A DNA stretch of 64,000 bases from Streptomyces avicenniae. Lineage in GTDB: Bacteria; Actinomycetota; Actinomycetes; Streptomycetales; Streptomycetaceae. Position 1 is the stretch's first letter. The number at the start of each line of letters is the position of its first letter. The stretch is taken from assembly GCF_000719135.1 (NCBI RefSeq), contig NZ_JOEK01000005.1, positions 124,001 to 188,000 of the forward strand, written 5' to 3'. Both the position numbers and the translations under genes were made by a program. The notes below the pieces were generated by a model. That model ran no database searches. It had not been told where the DNA came from and saw nothing but the letters and a program-made list of their open reading frames with translations. This document shows, in pieces, positions 51,789 to 60,442 of this stretch.

Positions 51789-53534
51789 TCACGACAGGAG
51801 CAGTGCAGGACCGGCCGCATCGTGACGCACGGTGAGGACGGCGCCGGTCGCCTCGTGGCGCACGGACTGGACGTCAGGCCCGTTGGCCAGCACGGTGACG
51901 CCGGGGGCGGCGGCCCGCCGGGCGGTGGTCCGCGCGTCGGCCCCGGGGAGGACGAGGCAGGCGTAGGACGCGTCCAAGGGCGCGGGCCCGTGGTCGAAGC
52001 CCGTCCACAGGACGGCGGCCGTGAGCCGCGTGTCGGCCCCGATGGTGGTGAGGTCGTCCCAGCTGCCGGAGCGTTCGGCGACCCGCGCCGCCGGGGCCGT
52101 CCCCCCGCCGAGCGCCACGTAGCCGATCCGCCCGTGGTGCGCGTACCCCTGCCCGGTGGTCAGCGGGCCGGTGGCCAGCCGCTGGTCCACGGTGGTGACG
52201 ACCGGGTGGAGGGCCGAGGGGGCGCTGATGCCCGCGCCGAGCGCGACGTAGCAGTCCTCGAAGCAGAACCACGCCTTCCGGCCGGACGTGAAGCGGTCGG
52301 TGCCCGTCAGGTCGAGCGCCGCGACGGCGTGGCGGCCGTCCGCGCCGACCGCGACGTGCGCGGACGCGCCGTGCTGCCCGTTGGGGCGCGGGAAGAGCGC
52401 GCCGGGGTCGGGCAGCTGCTCGGCGGTGACGCCCGGCAGCCGCGCCCAGTCCCACAGCGGGAGGACGGCGCGGTAGCCGTCCTCGGGGGCGTCGCCGACG
52501 CGGACGGCGGCGACGCCGTCGCCGAGGTGGCGGCCGAGCAGGTTCTCGCCGTTCATGCTCTCGGTCGGCGCGGTCCGCGTGGACGCCATGCGCACGGACA
52601 GCGACCAGCCGGGCGGCCGGTGCGCCAGGTAGTCGGACCTGGGGTACGCGCGGCTGCCGACGGGCGGCGGGCCCTCCCCCGCCAACTGCCGTGCGAACGC
52701 GGTCAGTTCGGCGGCGCGCGGCGCGCCGGCCGCCAGCAGGCGGCGGACGACCGTGGCCAGCCCGTCCCGCGCGCGACGGTGCGCGTCGGCGCGCGCGACC
52801 TCGCGGCCCATCGTCGTGAGGTCGAACCCGCCGCCGTGCACGGCCCAGCGCTGCCCGTCCAGCGTGAAGTCCGTGAACAGCGCGACCTGCGCCGGGCCGA
52901 AGGCCCAGGGCGTGCCGTGGAGGGCGAGGATCCAGCCGGACACGTCGAGGGAGAAGCCGTGGCCGTAGCCGCCGGAGTAGAGCTGGGCGCCGTGCTGGTG
53001 GAAGCTGAGGTCGGGCTGGATGCCCTCCGCCTCGGTGACGCGCAGGGTGGAGGCGATCGCGCCGGCGGCAGAGGCGACGAGAGCGGGGTCGCCCGTGAGG
53101 AGGCCGCGGCGCAGGAGGACGCCTTGGGAGCGGACGAGGTTCTGCCCGGTCAGCGGGACGGTCCCGGGGGCGGCGGCGAGGCGCGCCGTCCAGGGGGCGA
53201 GGCGGTCGGGGGCGGGGGCGCCCGTGGTCAGCAGGAGGATGTCGGCGAGGCACCCTGGGACGGCGATCTCGTTGTACCACCAGTTGTCGGCGCGCGGGTC
53301 GAGCCGGCCCCAGGCGTCCAGGGCGCGCAGGGCGGCGGGATGGCGGACGGGGTCGCGGGCGAGGGCGAGGGTGCGTTCGAGATGGCGGAACGGCTGCCAG
53401 CTCGCCCGGTCACGGCCGGTGTAGTCGATGTCGGCCCATGTGCCGTCGGCCCCCGGTTCCTTGGCGGCGGGCGGGCCGCCGTCCTCCAGCAGGTCACGCC
53501 GCAGCCGGTCGATGACCGTACCCAGTTCGCGCAT
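51789..53534 (-). CDS. Polysaccharide lyase family 8-like enzyme, no signal peptide
   Basis: 581 residues; ATG at 53534 behind GGAGAG. PL8 motifs: NWWYNEIAVPG (84-94), TGQNLVRSQG with Asn132, DLSFHQHGAQLYSGGYG with His181 and Tyr190, and ASTRTAPTESMNGENLLGRH. The spacing Asn132/His181/Tyr190 closely matches Asn349/His399/Tyr408 of pneumococcal hyaluronate lyase. Such enzymes cleave hyaluronan, chondroitin or xanthan by elimination. Secreted relatives are about 750-800 residues with signal peptides; this one has neither the signal nor part of the helical N-terminus. Confidence 0.85.
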   Translation of the reverse strand: MRELGTVIDRLRRDLLEDGGPPAAKEPGADGTWADIDYTGRDRASWQPFRHLERTLALARDPVRHPAALRALDAWGRLDPRADNWWYNEIAVPGCLADILLLTTGAPAPDRLAPWTARLAAAPGTVPLTGQNLVRSQGVLLRRGLLTGDPALVASAAGAIASTLRVTEAEGIQPDLSFHQHGAQLYSGGYGHGFSLDVSGWILALHGTPWAFGPAQVALFTDFTLDGQRWAVHGGGFDLTTMGREVARADAHRRARDGLATVVRRLLAAGAPRAAELTAFARQLAGEGPPPVGSRAYPRSDYLAHRPPGWSLSVRMASTRTAPTESMNGENLLGRHLGDGVAAVRVGDAPEDGYRAVLPLWDWARLPGVTAEQLPDPGALFPRPNGQHGASAHVAVGADGRHAVAALDLTGTDRFTSGRKAWFCFEDCYVALGAGISAPSALHPVVTTVDQRLATGPLTTGQGYAHHGRIGYVALGGGTAPAARVAERSGSWDDLTTIGADTRLTAAVLWTGFDHGPAPLDASYACLVLPGADARTTARRAAAPGVTVLANGPDVQSVRHEATGAVLTVRHDAAGPALLLS

Positions 53535-53666
53535 GGCTGTACTCTCCACCGCGCGGGGCCCGTTGCGAAAGTGATGTCCGCCACGGAATGGCCTTTGCCA
53601 CTGCGGCGAAGCGGCGGGAACGAAGCGTTTGCGGACCGGCCCGGCGCCCGCCCCCGCCGCGCGCGG

Positions 53667-54134
53667 TCAGTCGGCCGTGACCTCCAGCACCACGCCGAAC
53701 AGCCGCGTGGCCCGCAGCCTGATGACGACGCGCCGCTCGGCGACCTGCTCGGCCAGGAAAGCCTGTTCCTCCCCCGGTGCGACGAATTCACCTGCGAGAG
53801 CGAGGAGTTCGCGGCCGATCGCGTCGCCCTCCACGGTGCTGGGCGCGGACACCTCGGCCTCGCCCTCCGCGACGGCGAACGACAGCGGGTCGGGCCCCTG
53901 GACGTGCAGGGCCACGCGCGGATCCGCCCGTATCCGGCGGACCTTGAAGCGGTCCTCGGTCGTGGAGACGCGGGCGGTGCGCGTCGCGGGGTCCCAGCTG
54001 TGCACGACGGTGGTGAGGTGCGGGTGGCCGCTGCGGCGCGTGGTGGCCAGGACGCTGAAGCGCTGGGCGGCGATCAGGGCGGACGCCTCCTCGTCGGTCA
54101 GCGGGCGGGGGCCGGGGCGGGTGGTGGCGCTCAT
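53667..54134 (-). CDS. Pyridoxamine 5'-phosphate oxidase-like split-barrel protein
   Basis: 155 residues; ATG at 54134 overlaps the MFS stop (ATGA). RFSVLATTRRSGHPHLTTVV, DRFKVRRIRADPRVALHVQG and the AEGEAEVSAP strand are typical of the PPOX family that binds FMN, F420 or heme. Coupling to an exporter and a MarR regulator suggests detoxification of the exporter's substrate. Confidence 0.9.
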   Translation of the reverse strand: MSATTRPGPRPLTDEEASALIAAQRFSVLATTRRSGHPHLTTVVHSWDPATRTARVSTTEDRFKVRRIRADPRVALHVQGPDPLSFAVAEGEAEVSAPSTVEGDAIGRELLALAGEFVAPGEEQAFLAEQVAERRVVIRLRATRLFGVVLEVTAD

Positions 54135-55609
54135 GAGGAGACCTCTTCCGTGGTGCGGTCGGCGACAGAGGGGTTGCGCAGGACGGTGAGCGCGAGGAGC
54201 GCGGCGGTGGCCGTCAGGGCGGCGCCGATGCCGAAGGCGAGCTGGTGGCCGCCCGTCAGCGCGGCGGCCCGCCCCTGGCCGTCCGCGAGCAGGTGCTCGG
54301 TGCGCGAGGCGGCCAGGGTGGTGAGCACGGCGACGCCGAGGGCCGCGCCGACCTGCTGGGCGGTGTTGAACAGGCCGGAGACCAGCCCCGCGTCGTCCTC
54401 CCGCGCGCCGGACATGCCCAGCGCGGACACCGCGGGGATCGCCAGGCCGAACCCGGCGGTGAGCAGCATCGGCGGCAGCACGCGGGTGGCGTAGTCGGCG
54501 TCGGCCGGGACGCGGGCGAGCAGGACGAGCAGGGCGGTGAGCATCAGCAGCCCCGTGACCACGACCGCGCGGTGGCCGAAGCGTGCGGACAGGCGCGCGG
54601 AGGCTCCGAGGGACGCGACGCCGATGACGGCGGCGGCCGGGAGCATGGCGAACCCCGTGCCGGCCGCGCCGAGGTCCAGGACGGTCTGGAGGTGGAGGGC
54701 CAGCACGATCTGGAAGGAGAACATGGCGGCCACCATGAGCATCTGCGTCACGTTGGCCCCGACCAGGACGCGCGAGCGGAACAGGCGGAGCGGCAGCAGC
54801 GGCGTCCGTGCCGTGGCCTGGCGCGCGAAGAACGCGGCCAGCAGCGCGACGGCCACCGCCCCCGTGCTGAGTGTGCGGGTGGACGTCCAGCCCTGGGAGT
54901 CCGTCTCGACCAGGGTGAGGATGCCCAGCATCAGGCCCGCGGTGATGAGGAGCGCGCCGATCAGGTCGGCCCCGGCCGCGAGGCCGCTGCCCCGGTCGGC
55001 CGGGACGGCGCGGACGGCGAGGGCGAGGACGGCGGCGCCGATCGGCAGGTTGATGAAGAAGATCCAGTGCCAGCCGACGGCCTCGGTGAGCACGCCGCCG
55101 AGCACCTGGCCGAGGGAGGCGCCGACCGCGCCGGTGAAGCTGAACGCGGCGATGGCCCGGCCGCGTTCGCCCGGCTCGCGGAAGAGGGAGACGAGGATGC
55201 CGAGGCTGACGGCCGTGGCCATGGCGCTGCCGACGCCCTGGAGGAAGCGCCCGGCGAGCAGGGCGGCGGGGCTGGTGGCCGCGCCCGCGAGGGCGGAGGC
55301 GGCGGTGAAGAGGGCGGTGCCGTAGAGGAACATCCGGCGGCGGCCCAGCAGGTCGCCGAGGCGTCCGGCGAGGAGCAGCAGGCCGCCGAACGGGATGAGG
55401 TAGGCGTTGACGGTCCAGCTCAGGCCCGCCTCGCCGAAGCCGAGGTCGTCGCGGATGGCGGGGAGGGCGACGGTGACGATGCTGCCGTCGAGGATCGTCA
55501 TGAGGGTGCCCGCGCACAGGACGGCGAGGGCGAGCGCGCGGGACGGGCGGGGCGTCCGTGGCGGGGCGGGTGGTGCGGGTGGTGCGGCGGGGACGCCGGG
55601 GTGGGCCAC
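54131..55609 (-). CDS. DHA2-family MFS exporter
   Basis: 492 residues, GTG at 55609, 14 helices. TLMTILDGSIVTVALPAIRD, GRLGDLLGRRRMFL (motif A) and GAVGASLGQVLGGVLTEAVG (motif C). Its promoter region has a perfect palindrome shared with the MarR gene upstream, so it is probably induced when the MarR protein binds a ligand. Confidence 0.93.
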   Translation of the reverse strand: MAHPGVPAAPPAPPAPPRTPRPSRALALAVLCAGTLMTILDGSIVTVALPAIRDDLGFGEAGLSWTVNAYLIPFGGLLLLAGRLGDLLGRRRMFLYGTALFTAASALAGAATSPAALLAGRFLQGVGSAMATAVSLGILVSLFREPGERGRAIAAFSFTGAVGASLGQVLGGVLTEAVGWHWIFFINLPIGAAVLALAVRAVPADRGSGLAAGADLIGALLITAGLMLGILTLVETDSQGWTSTRTLSTGAVAVALLAAFFARQATARTPLLPLRLFRSRVLVGANVTQMLMVAAMFSFQIVLALHLQTVLDLGAAGTGFAMLPAAAVIGVASLGASARLSARFGHRAVVVTGLLMLTALLVLLARVPADADYATRVLPPMLLTAGFGLAIPAVSALGMSGAREDDAGLVSGLFNTAQQVGAALGVAVLTTLAASRTEHLLADGQGRAAALTGGHQLAFGIGAALTATAALLALTVLRNPSVADRTTEEVSS

Positions 55610-55681
55610 GGGGACTCCTACGGTCGGGGCGGGACCAGCGAGAGCGACCGTAGCATATTGTTTTGTTGCAGACGATTCCTT

Positions 55682-55696
55682 GGCGGATCATCCGCC
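55682..55696. promoter_or_regulatory. MarR operator at the MFS promoter
   Basis: GGCGGAT-C-ATCCGCC is a perfect 7-1-7 palindrome 73 nt before the MFS start. A related site lies at 56220, near the marR start. Between here and the gene is an AT-rich TATGCT-like -10 (minus strand). Confidence 0.65.
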
Positions 55697-55704
55697 TCGG
55701 TTCG

Positions 55705-56190
55705 TCATTCGGCCTGCCGCGCCCTGCGCACCGGGCGTCGGCTCTCCACGGGGGTCGCCAGCACGCCGTCCACCAGCGCCCGCAGCCCGCGGAGCATCGC
55801 CTCCCCGTCACCACCGGGAAGCGTCCCCACCACCTCGCGGTGCACGCCGTCCACGATCTCCTGGCTCCGCACCACGGTCTCCGCCCCCGCCGGGGTCACG
55901 GCGATGATCCGGGCGCGCCGGTCGGTGCTCGACGGCTTCCGCTCGGCGAGCCCGGCGCGCTCCAGCGCGTCCACCGTGACGACCATGGTCGTCTTGTCCA
56001 TCCCGCCGATCTCGGCGAGCTGCGCCTGCGTACGCTCCTCGCCCACGGCGTGCACGAGGACGCAGTGCATCCGCGCGGTGAGGCCGATCTCCCCGAGGGC
56101 CGCCGCCATGCGGGTGCGCAGGACATGGCTGGTGTGGTCGAGCAGGAAGGACAGGTCGGTCGTGCCGTTGTCAGGGGTCAGGGCAGTCAT
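55705..56190 (-). CDS. MarR-family repressor of the MFS-PPOX unit
   Basis: 161 residues, ATG at 56190. Winged helix QAQLAEIGGMDKTTMVVTVD, then ERAGLAERKPSSTDRRARI. It lies upstream of the exporter on the same strand, 95 nt away. Both its own promoter and that of the exporter have GGCGGAT-N-ATCCG palindromes. Confidence 0.92.
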   Translation of the reverse strand: MTALTPDNGTTDLSFLLDHTSHVLRTRMAAALGEIGLTARMHCVLVHAVGEERTQAQLAEIGGMDKTTMVVTVDALERAGLAERKPSSTDRRARIIAVTPAGAETVVRSQEIVDGVHREVVGTLPGGDGEAMLRGLRALVDGVLATPVESRRPVRRARQAE

Positions 56191-56219
56191 GCGGCCCAGG
56201 ATAACGAGGGACGTTCCGA

Positions 56220-56232
56220 GGCGGATTATCCG
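56220..56232. promoter_or_regulatory. MarR operator at its own promoter
   Basis: GGCGGATTATCCG matches 12 of 13 bases of the palindrome at 55682 and lies 30 nt upstream of the marR start. An outer pair GGATAA (56199) / TTATCC (56226) surrounds the presumed promoter. Confidence 0.55.
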
Positions 56233-57380
56233 TGAACCTCCTTTTTCCGGTCGGCGACGGCCGAGGGGCGCAGCCGCCACAGCGAGGTGACCTCCCCGGC
56301 ACGGGCCGCGTGGAGGGGATCGGCCGTGTCCCTCGCCCGTGGATGCCGCGGCCGGGTGTCGATCCTGTCCACCACGCGCAGCCCCGCCGCCCCGACGGCG
56401 GCCAGGAGCGCGCCGCGCGTCCTGAGCCCCAGGTGCTCGGCCAGGTCCGACAGGACGAGCCACCCCTCACCTCCCGGCGCGAGGTGCGCGGCCAGGCCGT
56501 CCAGGAAGCCGCGGAGCATGCCGCCGCCCGGGTCGTAGACCCCTTGCTCCACGGCGGAGGTGGGCCGGGCGGGGATCCAGGGCGGGTTGCAGACGACGAG
56601 GTCGGCGTGGCCGCCGGGATAGAGGCAGGGGCCGACGACGTCGATGCGCCCGGTGAGGCGCAGGCGGCCGACGTTCTCGCGCGCACAGGCCAGCGCGCGC
56701 GGGCTGATGTCGGTGGCCACGACGCGGTCGAACCCCCGGCGGGCCAGGACGGCGGCGAGCACGCCCGTGCCCGTACCGAGGTCGAACGCGGTGCGGCGGC
56801 GGCCTGGCGGGGGCAGCGGCGCCTGCGCGACGAGGTCGATGTACTCGCCCCTGACCGGGGAGAACACGCCGTGGTGCGGATGGACGCGCGCGCCGAGGGC
56901 CGGTACGTCCACGCCCTTCGTGCGCCACTGGTGCGCCCCGATCACGCCGAGCAGCTCCGTGAGCGCGACGGCCGTCGGCCCGGACGGCGGGCCGTACGCC
57001 TCGGCGCAGGCCCGGCGCACGTCGGGCGCCCTGCGCAGGTCCAGGCGGTGGTCGTCCTCCAGCAGGACGAGGAGCCGGCCGAGCACGCGGGCACGGTGGC
57101 CGCGGGCCCTGCGGTACAGGTGGAACGACTCGGCCGGGCCGCCGCCTCGTGGGACGGGCTTCCGGTCGATGCGGCGGCCCATCGCCCGGAGCAGCTGACG
57201 TGCCTGGTGGAAGTCGCCGCGCCAGAGCAGGGCGGTGCCTTCGCAGGCCAGACGGTGGGCGGCGTCTGCCCCCGTGCGGTCGTCGGCGGTGACGACCCGG
57301 GCGGGCGGCGGCGTGGCGTTCTCGGAATGCCAGCGGGCGGAGCGGGGGGTGTGGGCCTCGGTCCAGCGGATGGTGGACAC
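56226..57380 (-). CDS. Class I methyltransferase with NPPW motif
   Basis: 384 residues; GTG at 57380 behind GAGGAG. Residues 1-200 are an Arg-rich helical domain; the C-terminal half is a methyltransferase with TAFDLGTGTGVLAAVLARRG, ATDISPRALACA and VVCNPPWIPA. NPP-(Y/W) motifs are found in enzymes that methylate amide or amino nitrogens of DNA, rRNA or proteins (HemK, RsmC types). The target is unknown. Confidence 0.85.
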   Translation of the reverse strand: MSTIRWTEAHTPRSARWHSENATPPPARVVTADDRTGADAAHRLACEGTALLWRGDFHQARQLLRAMGRRIDRKPVPRGGGPAESFHLYRRARGHRARVLGRLLVLLEDDHRLDLRRAPDVRRACAEAYGPPSGPTAVALTELLGVIGAHQWRTKGVDVPALGARVHPHHGVFSPVRGEYIDLVAQAPLPPPGRRRTAFDLGTGTGVLAAVLARRGFDRVVATDISPRALACARENVGRLRLTGRIDVVGPCLYPGGHADLVVCNPPWIPARPTSAVEQGVYDPGGGMLRGFLDGLAAHLAPGGEGWLVLSDLAEHLGLRTRGALLAAVGAAGLRVVDRIDTRPRHPRARDTADPLHAARAGEVTSLWRLRPSAVADRKKEVHG

Positions 57381-57492
57381 CGGGTACTCCTCGTGGGCGG
57401 ACGACGTGCGGGGGCACGAGGCGCGCTTTCGACGAGGAGCAGGACGAGCGGCCCGTGCTGCGGCACGGGCGCGGGCGTCGGGGCAGGTAGGG

Positions 57493-57552
57493 CTACCGCT
57501 CCCGCGTCGAGGCGCGGGAGGAGAGGTCGCCGAGAACCATGCCGAGTGTCAT
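57493..57552 (-). CDS. Possible 19-residue leader peptide with hairpin
   Basis: A short frame MTLGMVLGDLSSRASTRER lies 112 nt upstream of the methyltransferase start. Its 3' end is covered by a perfect 8-bp hairpin CTCCCGCG/CGCGGGAG (57499-57520). The layout recalls an attenuation leader, but the ribosome site is weak and no diagnostic codon run is present. Confidence 0.25.
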   Translation of the reverse strand: MTLGMVLGDLSSRASTRER

Positions 57553-57638
57553 GAGCTGGCCTTCCGAGGGGAGGACACGAGAGGCTCGCACGGCTCTCCC
57601 GCCGCGCGCAAACCGGTCGGGCACGGACGGTCCTCGGG

Positions 57639-58250
57639 TCAGGCCCGCAGGCGCTCGATCCAGGGGTGCGGCCCGTACGTCCCGGCGATCGCGTCGGCGA
57701 GCCAGCGTCGCTGCCGGGCGGTGAGCACGGGCAGCGCGGCCTCGAAGTCCTCCTCGTCCTTGGGCCGGGGCGCCTTCGCCTTGTAGTAGAGCTGGATGTC
57801 GGGGGCGATGAAGGGCACGCCGTCGGCCGAGGTCGTGCCCAGCGTGCCGATCGGCCTGCGCACCCGGGGATCGCGGCGTGACACCCATTCCTCGCCGTGG
57901 GACTCGTCGATCATGATCTGGACGCGCCAGGGGGCGCCGGGGCCGGGGCGGCACCAGACGTCGTGGACCTCCGGGGGCAGGACCTCCTCCGGCGCCCACG
58001 GGCGCAGGCTTCCCGGCGGATCGGCGGCCCACCATTCCCAGCCCGGAAGGGCCCGCTGGGCCGCGAACTGGTCGGGACGCAGCAGGAGGACATCGACGTC
58101 CCCGTGGTCGCGGATCCGGCGGCCCACCGCGAGTTCGATCGCGAACCCCCCGGCCACCCACCAGGAGGCCCCCGAGCCGGAGAACCTCGCGGCGACCTCG
58201 CGCACGGGGGCGGGGTCCCACCTGCCGAACGGGGCGCGGAGACCTGTCAT
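57639..58250 (-). CDS. AadA/LinB-like nucleotidyltransferase-fold protein
   Basis: 203 residues; ATG at 58250. GGFAIELAVGRRIRDHGDVD has the G-S/A plus D-x-D pattern of minimal nucleotidyltransferases; WRVQIMIDESHGEEWVSRRD and PFIAPDIQLYYKAKAPRPKD match the amino-acid-transporter-associated or aminoglycoside-type group. It may modify a small molecule. A MerR-type promoter precedes it (58365-58397). Confidence 0.82.
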   Translation of the reverse strand: MTGLRAPFGRWDPAPVREVAARFSGSGASWWVAGGFAIELAVGRRIRDHGDVDVLLLRPDQFAAQRALPGWEWWAADPPGSLRPWAPEEVLPPEVHDVWCRPGPGAPWRVQIMIDESHGEEWVSRRDPRVRRPIGTLGTTSADGVPFIAPDIQLYYKAKAPRPKDEEDFEAALPVLTARQRRWLADAIAGTYGPHPWIERLRA

Positions 58251-58364
58251 ACCGGCCGTTCTCCCCCGGCCGCCCAGGGCGGACACACACCGGCGTCGGC
58301 CCTGGGCGGGGGCGGGGTCCTGGCGCGCTTCGGGGCGACGGGGCGTTCTGTGCCGTGGAACGGC

Positions 58365-58397
58365 GACCGTAGGCTGTCACATCCATGTGAGATTCAG
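58365..58397 (-). promoter_or_regulatory. MerR-type long-spacer promoter 1
   Basis: Read on the minus strand: CTGAAT, then a 20-nt spacer with dyad TCACAT-GG-ATGTGA, then TACGGT. It is 24/33 identical to the promoter at 59621. A 19-20 nt spacer with a central dyad is the MerR hallmark. It points to the nucleotidyltransferase gene and overlaps the region upstream of merR. Confidence 0.7.
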
Positions 58398-58422
58398 GGC
58401 CGGGCGAAGTGAGGCGGGTCAC

Positions 58423-58776
58423 GTGCGGATCGGTGAGCTGTCCCGTGCGACCGGGGTGAGCGTGCGGCTGCTGCGGTACTACGAGGAGCAGGGGCTCCTG
58501 GCGCCCCGGCGCACGGAGGGCGGGCACCGCGCGTACGGGCCCGACGCGGCGGAGACGGTCGGGCGCGTCCGCGCCCTGCTGGCCGCCGGGCTGCCGACGC
58601 GCGTGATCCGTGACGTGCTGCCCTGCCTCCACGGGGAAGGCCAGGCCCTCGAACCGTGCCTCTTCGACCATCTGCGCGGGCAGCTCGCGGAGATGGACGT
58701 CCGGATCGACGACCTGACGCGGGCCCGCGCCGCGCTCGGCGCGCTCCTCGCGTCCTCGGAGCGCGCCGCCGCCTGA
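58423..58776 (+). CDS. MerR-family regulator
   Basis: 117 residues, GTG at 58423. Winged helix RIGELSRATGVSVRLLRYYE, then EEQGLLAPRRTEGGHRAYGP, followed by a coiled-coil helix (LRGQLAEMDVRIDDLTRARA). Two Cys occur (LPCLHG and EPCLFD), but the metal-binding C-terminal loop is short, so a small organic ligand is as likely as a metal. It sits between its two putative target promoters. Confidence 0.9.
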   Translation: MRIGELSRATGVSVRLLRYYEEQGLLAPRRTEGGHRAYGPDAAETVGRVRALLAAGLPTRVIRDVLPCLHGEGQALEPCLFDHLRGQLAEMDVRIDDLTRARAALGALLASSERAAA

Positions 58777-58789
58777 TCCGGGGCCGGTC

Positions 58790-59614
58790 TCAGCGTGCCT
58801 CGGTCTGCGCGAGGAAGTCCCGCACGTGCCCGAGCCAGGCGGCCCGGTCGGGCTCGCCCAGGACGTGGGCGGCGCCCGGCAGTTCGACCAGGCGCGCGCC
58901 GGGGATGCCCGCCGCGAGGGCCCGCTGGCTCGCGGGCAGGACGAGCCGGTCGGCCGTGGCGACGAAGGCCAGGACGGGCACGGCGACGCCCGCCAGCTCG
59001 GCGCGCACGTCCACCCGGGCGGCCAGCGCGAACTGGGCGGCCGTGCCCGGGGGCATCCCGGCCTCGGCGGCGGTGGTCAGCGCGTCGAACTCCTCGGACG
59101 TCAGCCGCGCGAGCTGCGCGTCGGTGAGGCAGCCCGCGACGGCGAACCTGGCCATGGCGTGGCGGTCGCCCGCCCGGTCCAGCGCGACCATCAGCTCGGC
59201 GGCCGTGGCGAGCAGCGGGTCGGCGGTCGCGAAGCCGACGGTGAGGACGAGCGCGCTCACCCGCTCGGGGTGACGGGTGGCGACGCGCACGGCGACCGCG
59301 CTGCCCAGGGACTCGCCGATGACGGTGAAGCGCTCGTGCCCCGCCCCGGTGGCCGTGGCGACGAGCAGGTCCGCCAGCCCGTCCAGCTCCAGGGGCACGG
59401 CGGACGGCGGGGTGGTGCCCGACCCGGGGTAGTGCGGGCCGATGACGGTGTGGTCGCGGGCCAGGTCGTCCAGGACGAGCCCGTAGTTGCCCGCGATGCC
59501 GCCGCCCGCGCCGTGGGCGAGGAGGAGCGCCGGGCCGCTGCCGCGCAGGACGGTGTCGGGGGTGCCGGACGGGGTGCTGGACAGGGTGCTGGACGGAGTG
59601 GTGTCGGTGGTCAT
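58790..59614 (-). CDS. Alpha/beta hydrolase under MerR control
   Basis: 274 residues; ATG at 59614. LLLAHGAGGGIAGNYGLVLD, nucleophile elbow VIGESLGSAVAVRVA and His in GAAHVLGEPD. The -10 at 59622 puts the start of transcription at about the ATG, so the mRNA may be leaderless. It converges on merR. Substrate unknown. Confidence 0.9.
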   Translation of the reverse strand: MTTDTTPSSTLSSTPSGTPDTVLRGSGPALLLAHGAGGGIAGNYGLVLDDLARDHTVIGPHYPGSGTTPPSAVPLELDGLADLLVATATGAGHERFTVIGESLGSAVAVRVATRHPERVSALVLTVGFATADPLLATAAELMVALDRAGDRHAMARFAVAGCLTDAQLARLTSEEFDALTTAAEAGMPPGTAAQFALAARVDVRAELAGVAVPVLAFVATADRLVLPASQRALAAGIPGARLVELPGAAHVLGEPDRAAWLGHVRDFLAQTEAR

Positions 59615-59620
59615 GGACGG

Positions 59621-59653
59621 GACCGTAGGGCCTGACATCCGTGTCAGGGTCAA
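59621..59653 (-). promoter_or_regulatory. MerR-type long-spacer promoter 2
   Basis: Minus strand: TTGACC, 20-nt spacer with dyad CCTGACA-CGGA-TGTCAGG, then TACGGT. It is closely related to the promoter at 58365. It drives the hydrolase gene. Confidence 0.75.
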
Positions 59654-59795
59654 GCCACGTCGGGGCGGGACGCCCGGGTGGTGCGCGGCCGGGGGGCGTC
59701 CGTACAGTGGGGAGGACGGCGCCCCCCCTGGGCGCCTTTTGCCTCTGTGACAAGACCGTTTGCCCGAGGGGAAAGTCTCTGGCTCAATCGGGGAC

Positions 59796-60428
59796 ATGGC
59801 CCCCGACAGCGCACCAGGAACCGCGTCCCACGGACTGCCGGGCCACGACGTCCCGGCGCCCGACTCCGTCGCCCCGCAGCTGCGCGCCCTGCGCCACCGC
59901 GCCGCGCTGACGCTGGAGGAGGCCGCCGCCACCGCCGGGCTGTCCCCCGCGCACCTGTCGCGGCTGGAGACCGGGCAGCGCCAGCCGTCGCTGCCGATGC
60001 TGCTGAGCCTGGCCCGCGTCTACGGCACGACGGTCTCCGGGCTGCTCGGCGAGACGACCCCCGTGCCCGACCCGGTGATCCGGGGCGGCGCGGCAGGCGC
60101 CCGCGAGGCGGACGGCTGGACGTACCGCCGGGCGGGCGGCTCGGGCCGGGCGATGCAGGCGCTGCGCGTCCACGTGCCGTACGGGGGTCCGCAGGACGCG
60201 CTGGTGCGCGTGCACCCGGGCGAGGAGTGGGTGCACGTGCTGCGCGGGCGGCTGCGGCTCTTCCTCGGCGAGGCCGAGTACATCCTCGACGAGGGCGACA
60301 GTGCCCACTTCGACTCGCTCACACCCCACCGGCTCAGCGCCGTCCACCGCACGGGCGCCGAGCTGCTTTTCGTCCACACCCTGCTGCGCAGCCCCACCAG
60401 CGGCCTGTGCCTGGGAACCGGGATCTGA
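59796..60428 (+). CDS. XRE-family regulator with C-terminal cupin
   Basis: 210 residues; the ATG at 59796 follows CGGGGA. HTH residues 25-90 (LRALRHRAALTLEEAAATAG; SPAHLSRLETGQRQPSLPML), then a cupin (HPGEEWVHVLRGRLRLFLGE; ILDEGDSAHFDSLTPHRLSA). Such proteins repress uptake or catabolic genes and sense ligands in the cupin. It is followed by a small membrane protein. Confidence 0.92.
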   Translation: MAPDSAPGTASHGLPGHDVPAPDSVAPQLRALRHRAALTLEEAAATAGLSPAHLSRLETGQRQPSLPMLLSLARVYGTTVSGLLGETTPVPDPVIRGGAAGAREADGWTYRRAGGSGRAMQALRVHVPYGGPQDALVRVHPGEEWVHVLRGRLRLFLGEAEYILDEGDSAHFDSLTPHRLSAVHRTGAELLFVHTLLRSPTSGLCLGTGI

Positions 60429-60442
60429 AGGGAACACGAACC

